Part shown: positions 14,064 through 17,096 of the stretch, piece by piece
How the letters are laid out: each line of letters opens with the position of its first letter
Position numbering within the stretch: the first letter of the stretch is position 1
Assembly (NCBI GenBank): GCA_046732975.1
Contig: JBKPOG010000027.1
Location: 1 to 17,096, forward strand
DNA from: JAMXLO01 sp046732975
GTDB taxonomy: Bacteria > Pseudomonadota > Alphaproteobacteria > Acetobacterales > Acetobacteraceae
DNA length: 17,096 nucleotides
Reading direction: 5' to 3'
Position numbers and translations under genes: made by a program
Notes under the pieces: model-generated
What the model was told of the DNA's origin: nothing
Databases searched by the model: none
What the model saw: the letters and a program-made list of their open reading frames with translations, nothing else

Positions 14064-16724
14064 CTAAACCTGAATAAAGCTGCGGGCGTTAAATACCCAA
14101 GGATGCGTGCCGTCCGTCGTGATGATCCCAATCAAAGTCCCGCCGCCCGCGAACGAGCCGTTGCTGCTGTAATACAGTTGTCCATTATCCTGCTCAAATG
14201 CGAAACCGCCCTTGCCGTGATTGACAAGATTTGTCTTCAGGCGTGACGTGGCATTTGCCACGTCAACGAGGTCGATGTTGAGGTCGAGTGCAGCGCCGCC
14301 GAGGTCATAGGCATTGTGGCTCAGGGCACTGCTGCCTGTCGTGTCGAGTGCAATCTTGTCGCCTTGGACGGTGCTGAAGTTCATCACTTTCGTGACGTTG
14401 CCGCTGCTGTTCTGATCGAACACGAACTGGTTGGCGGCTGTGTTGCCAGTGATGAAGTTCATGCCGCCGCCGCCGATCACCTGGCTCGCGACACTGCCAG
14501 TCAGCACGATCGTATCGTTACCGCTGCCACCCACGACTATTTCGGTGTTGGCAACGCTGACGGAATTGGTGGCATTGGCAAGGGTCAGCGTGTCGCTGCC
14601 GCCGCCAAGGTCCACCGATCCGTTCATCATGGCGGTGCCGAGGGTCACTGAGTCAGCGCCCGTGCCGCCGATCAACGTGCCGACGTTCCTGACTGTGCCA
14701 TAATTTCCGCCATTGGCGAGCATCAGCTTGTTGCTGCCTGCGCCGAGGTCCACCGACATTCCGGGCGTAAGCGCCGTCGTCAATGTGATCGTGTCGCTGC
14801 TGTTGCCTCCCACGATGGTCTCGGTGTTGGCTACGTTCGCAGTGTTGGCGAGGTTGCCGAAGGTCAGCCTGTCGTTACCGGCGCCAAGATCGATGTTGGA
14901 ATTGACGGCCGCGGTGCTCAGGCTGACGACATCCGCGCCGGTCCCACCAGTCAGCGTCTCTACATTGGCCGCAGTGAGCGTGTTGCCGCCATCGGCCAGG
15001 GTGAGCCTGTCACTGCCGGCGCCGAGGTCGACGCTTCCGTTCGAAAGCGCCGTCGCGAATACGATGGTATCTGTGCCAGCTCCGCCAACAAGCGTGTTGA
15101 CATTGCGGACGGTGACCGAATTGCCTTTGGCAGCGAGCGTCAGCTTGTTGCTGCCGGCGCCCAGATCTACCAGCATCGCCGCGCTGAGCGGCGTTGTGAG
15201 AGTAATCGTAACGTTGCCCGTGCCGCCGATGAGCGTCTCGACATTCCCGATCGATGCGGTGTTGCCGCCGCTCGCCAGGGTAAGGCTATCGATGCCAGCG
15301 CCTAGATCGACGCTGCCATTGGTCAACGCGGTCGCCAGGGCGATCATGTCGGCACCGCTGCTGCCAACCAGCGTGTTGACATTGCTGACAGTGCCGGCGT
15401 TTCCACCGGCCGCGAGCGTCAGCTTGTTGCTGCCGGCGCCTAGATCCACCAGCATGGCGCTGGTCAGTGCGCTGGTGAGAGTGATTGTGTCGTTGCCGCT
15501 GCCGCCGATGATTGTCTCGACATTCGCTACGGTCGCCGTGTTGGCAAAGTTGCCGAAGGTCAGCTTGTCGTTGCCCCCGCGCAAATCGATGCTGGTGCCG
15601 ACGGCGGCCGTGGAAAGGATGATCGTATCGTCGCCGGTTCCGCCGATGATGGTTTCAGTGTTGGCAACCGTGAGGGAATTCGCCCCGTTCGCCAGGATCA
15701 GCGTGTCCTGCCCAGCGCCGAGGTCGACGGTGCCGTTGACCATTGGAGCGGTCAGCGTCTTGGTATCGTTACCGGCGCCGCCCAGGATAATATTGCTGTT
15801 GTTATTGACGAACTGGCAGATATCGACTTCGACAATCCCGCTCGACGCGAGCTGCGACAGTGGGATGAGGGATGGCTGGTTGAAGCCCCAGGGGTTGCCC
15901 AGCTGTATCATGGCTGTGCCACCCACCATTGTCAGGCTCTCGAACATGTAGGCGTGGCTGCCGACGAGCCCGTAAGACAGGCCTGACGACCGGGTGTCCA
16001 TCACGATCAGGTTGCCAGCGGCGATGTAGCTCTGCAGCCCCTGCAGCGTCAGCGACGTGGGCGACATCCAGGTGGTGGGCTGGCCGACCAGCTCTTCCAT
16101 GGCGATCATCGGGTTGCCGCCATTGGCGATTGCGCTGTAGCCACCATTCAGTGTCGCGACCGCCTTTTCCACGACCTGAACCCAGATCTCCTTCTGGCCG
16201 TTGCAGACATCCTGCGTAGCGCCGTTATTGACGGCGTAGCTGGCGAAGTCATTGCTTACGGTGATGGCCACCGGCTTGAACGAGGTGGTTCCAAAGGTCG
16301 GCAACCGCCCCCAGGCATCGAGATAGAGAGTGACGGTCTCGGTCCCGTCCGCATTCACGGAAATCATGTTCATGATTGCGCTGGGATGAAACAGCGCGAT
16401 CTCGCCGATCGAGGACAGCAGGAAGCAGTCGCCCATCTGGCCCTGGTTGATGTCACGGACGCTGATCAGCGAGGCATCGCCCGCCTCCTGAAGATACAGC
16501 ACCTGGGTGAGCGGTGCTGACACCCTCAGGGCGGTAAGCAGCGAAGCGGTGATCTGAGCGACTGGCGGCCCTCCAGCCATTACGAACTGGACGCTGGCGC
16601 TGAAGCCGCCGGGAGCGGGAAGGGGCAGTTGATCGTCGGGGATGGTCAGGCTGGCTGCGAGATCATCACCGCTGTCAAAAGACGTCCTGGATGACGTCTT
16701 AACGAAGCGTTGTAGTTTCGACAT
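14064..16724 (-). CDS. Calpain-like (C2) cysteine protease fused to RTX-like repeats, probable type I secretion substrate
   Basis: An 886-residue protein with no N-terminal signal peptide. Residues about 75-305 form a calpain-family protease domain. The oxyanion Gln94 and catalytic Cys100 lie in NQGQMGDCFLLSS, His257 in GSHAYMFESL and Asn277 in LGNPWGF; the whole catalytic set is present. Residues about 312-755 hold nine repeats of 46-47 residues, each with a DLGAGxDxLxL and a GGxGxDTIxL half-motif (degenerate RTX nonapeptides). The C-terminal 125 residues (NQFVFDQN, VMNFSTVQGDKIAL, ending VFNARSFIQV) resemble the end of type I secretion substrates. GAGG lies 5 bases before ATG 16724. No secretion genes are visible in the window. 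Its target and whether calcium activates it are unknown. Confidence 0.88.
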   Translation of the reverse strand: MSKLQRFVKTSSRTSFDSGDDLAASLTIPDDQLPLPAPGGFSASVQFVMAGGPPVAQITASLLTALRVSAPLTQVLYLQEAGDASLISVRDINQGQMGDCFLLSSIGEIALFHPSAIMNMISVNADGTETVTLYLDAWGRLPTFGTTSFKPVAITVSNDFASYAVNNGATQDVCNGQKEIWVQVVEKAVATLNGGYSAIANGGNPMIAMEELVGQPTTWMSPTSLTLQGLQSYIAAGNLIVMDTRSSGLSYGLVGSHAYMFESLTMVGGTAMIQLGNPWGFNQPSLIPLSQLASSGIVEVDICQFVNNNSNIILGGAGNDTKTLTAPMVNGTVDLGAGQDTLILANGANSLTVANTETIIGGTGDDTIILSTAAVGTSIDLRGGNDKLTFGNFANTATVANVETIIGGSGNDTITLTSALTSAMLVDLGAGSNKLTLAAGGNAGTVSNVNTLVGSSGADMIALATALTNGSVDLGAGIDSLTLASGGNTASIGNVETLIGGTGNVTITLTTPLSAAMLVDLGAGSNKLTLAAKGNSVTVRNVNTLVGGAGTDTIVFATALSNGSVDLGAGSDRLTLADGGNTLTAANVETLTGGTGADVVSLSTAAVNSNIDLGAGNDRLTFGNLANTANVANTETIVGGNSSDTITLTTALTPGMSVDLGAGSNKLMLANGGNYGTVRNVGTLIGGTGADSVTLGTAMMNGSVDLGGGSDTLTLANATNSVSVANTEIVVGGSGNDTIVLTGSVASQVIGGGGMNFITGNTAANQFVFDQNSSGNVTKVMNFSTVQGDKIALDTTGSSALSHNAYDLGGAALDLNIDLVDVANATSRLKTNLVNHGKGGFAFEQDNGQLYYSSNGSFAGGGTLIGIITTDGTHPWVFNARSFIQV
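14460..15791 (-). repeat. Nine tandem 46-47-codon RTX-like repeats
   Basis: Within the calpain-like gene the Asp of the DLGAG motif recurs at residues 334, 380, 427, 473, 520, 566, 612, 659 and 705, a DNA period of about 138-141 bases. Three subtypes are visible. A carries NGSVDLGAGxDxLTLA, B carries TAAVxxxIDLGAGNDKLTFGN, and C carries ALTxxMxVDLGAGSNKLTLA. Their order is A-B-C-A-C-A-B-C-A. Stretches such as GTCAGCTTGTTGCTGCCGGC recur almost unchanged 279 bases apart on the plus strand, pointing to fairly recent segmental duplication. Confidence 0.85.
16679..16700. repeat. Perfect inverted repeat near the 5' end of the calpain-like gene
   Basis: AAGACGTC and GACGTCTT, 8-base perfect arms with a 6-base loop, fall at about codons 9-16 of the calpain-like gene. 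In the messenger this could fold into a small hairpin near the ribosome start region. It may be coincidental, since the arms are constrained by coding sequence. Confidence 0.3.
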
Positions 16725-17096
16725 GGCAACCTCGCAGGGACGCTGGATAGGGCGGCCCTGGCTTCGCAGGGCACTGGGCCATGCGAATTTTTCGCCATGA
16801 GTGGATCACAGGAGGTCAGATCTCGTGGATCCGATGGCAGACATATTAGGAACGATTGCTTAACGAGAAATGAACTTCGTGGGGGGCAGCCGTGATATTG
16901 TCTCCGATATCGTGCGAATTGAGGCGTCAGGAAGGAGCGAGGGCGATCTTACTGACCGGTGAACACGCCGCACGGCGCGGGTCTCATACCGGCGCCTGCA
17001 TCGTCCTCGTCGGGGCGTCGGGAAGAGGTAATAAGCTGATAAGCAATGACCCACAGGCGACCGCCATAGTTACCGGTCGTTCGTAATTCAGTCGGG
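16725..17096. other. Noncoding upstream region of the calpain-like gene
   Basis: The 372 bases to the right edge contain no gene I can support. Two 64-residue open frames overlap on opposite strands here, but neither has a good ribosome site or a recognisable protein. The region should carry the calpain-like gene's promoter. On the minus strand CTAATATGT (complement around 16843-16851) could be a -10 element, with no convincing -35. A short GCGAA-TTCGC palindrome lies near 16783-16795. Confidence 0.4.

Noticed and set aside
14460..15791. CRISPR array as explanation for the regular repeats
   Set aside because: Period of about 139 bases, repeats diverge and stay in frame within a protein gene; no short identical repeats with unique spacers.
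14713..15951. A 412-codon plus-strand open frame opposite the repeat region
   Set aside because: Its repetitive Ser/Leu/Pro-rich translation is a mirror of the RTX-like repeats on the other strand; no independent start signal or domain.
16860..17086. Two overlapping 64-residue open frames near the right edge
   Set aside because: Opposite strands, no convincing ribosome sites and no recognisable protein.

Overview
This is a GC-rich bacterial window (roughly 60% or more G+C by eye). The gene types fit a metabolically versatile alphaproteobacterium, perhaps of the Acetobacteraceae/Rhizobiales kind: an SCP-2-type thiolase beside a DUF35 protein, NnrS, an HDFNN-type hybrid histidine kinase, Tat-exported proteins, and an ECF sigma factor with a zinc anti-sigma factor. 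The taxonomic guess is inference; no rRNA, tRNA or other marker gene is present. There are no insertion sequences, phage genes or CRISPR arrays.

Region 1-5792 (minus strand). From the right: an NnrS-family membrane protein and a zinc-free quinone-oxidoreductase-like enzyme 33 bases apart; then, after a 243-base gap, a 723-residue hybrid sensor kinase with no partner regulator nearby; then a DUF35 Zn-ribbon/OB-fold protein and the N-terminal part of an SCP-2/lipid-transfer type thiolase, 4 bases apart, the thiolase cut by the left window edge.

Region 5791-9243. Two 326-residue D-2-hydroxyacid dehydrogenases lie in tandem on the plus strand and diverge from nnrS. Their cofactor motifs differ (one NAD-like, one NADP-like). 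They converge on a zinc alcohol dehydrogenase (minus). A DUF1330 protein follows on the plus strand. This looks like a small accessory oxidoreductase/catabolic district.

Region 9244-10878. An orphan ABC-type solute-binding protein has a twin-arginine signal and no permease or ATPase gene beside it. A perfect 9-bp hairpin sits in its probable leader.

Region 10894-14063. This appears to be one regulatory module: an ECF sigma factor and overlapping membrane anti-sigma factor (minus), a 70-residue helical protein (minus), and a divergent operon for a Tat-exported metallophosphoesterase and a Tat-exported type-I copper protein (plus). I found the same bipartite element, GGGAATA-N16-GGT, at promoter position before both the sigma gene and the phosphoesterase gene. 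The simplest reading is that the sigma factor drives itself and the exported pair. The phosphoesterase has Glu where the family normally has the metal-binding Asn. A perfect 15-bp hairpin closes the module.

Region 14064-17096. An 886-residue protein (minus) joins a calpain-type cysteine protease domain with a complete Cys/His/Asn set to nine 46-47-residue RTX-like repeats and a C-terminal region resembling type I secretion substrates. The repeats fall into three subtypes in the order A-B-C-A-C-A-B-C-A. The final 372 bases hold no convincing gene. The two most notable items are this calpain/RTX fusion and the sigma-phosphoesterase-cupredoxin module.
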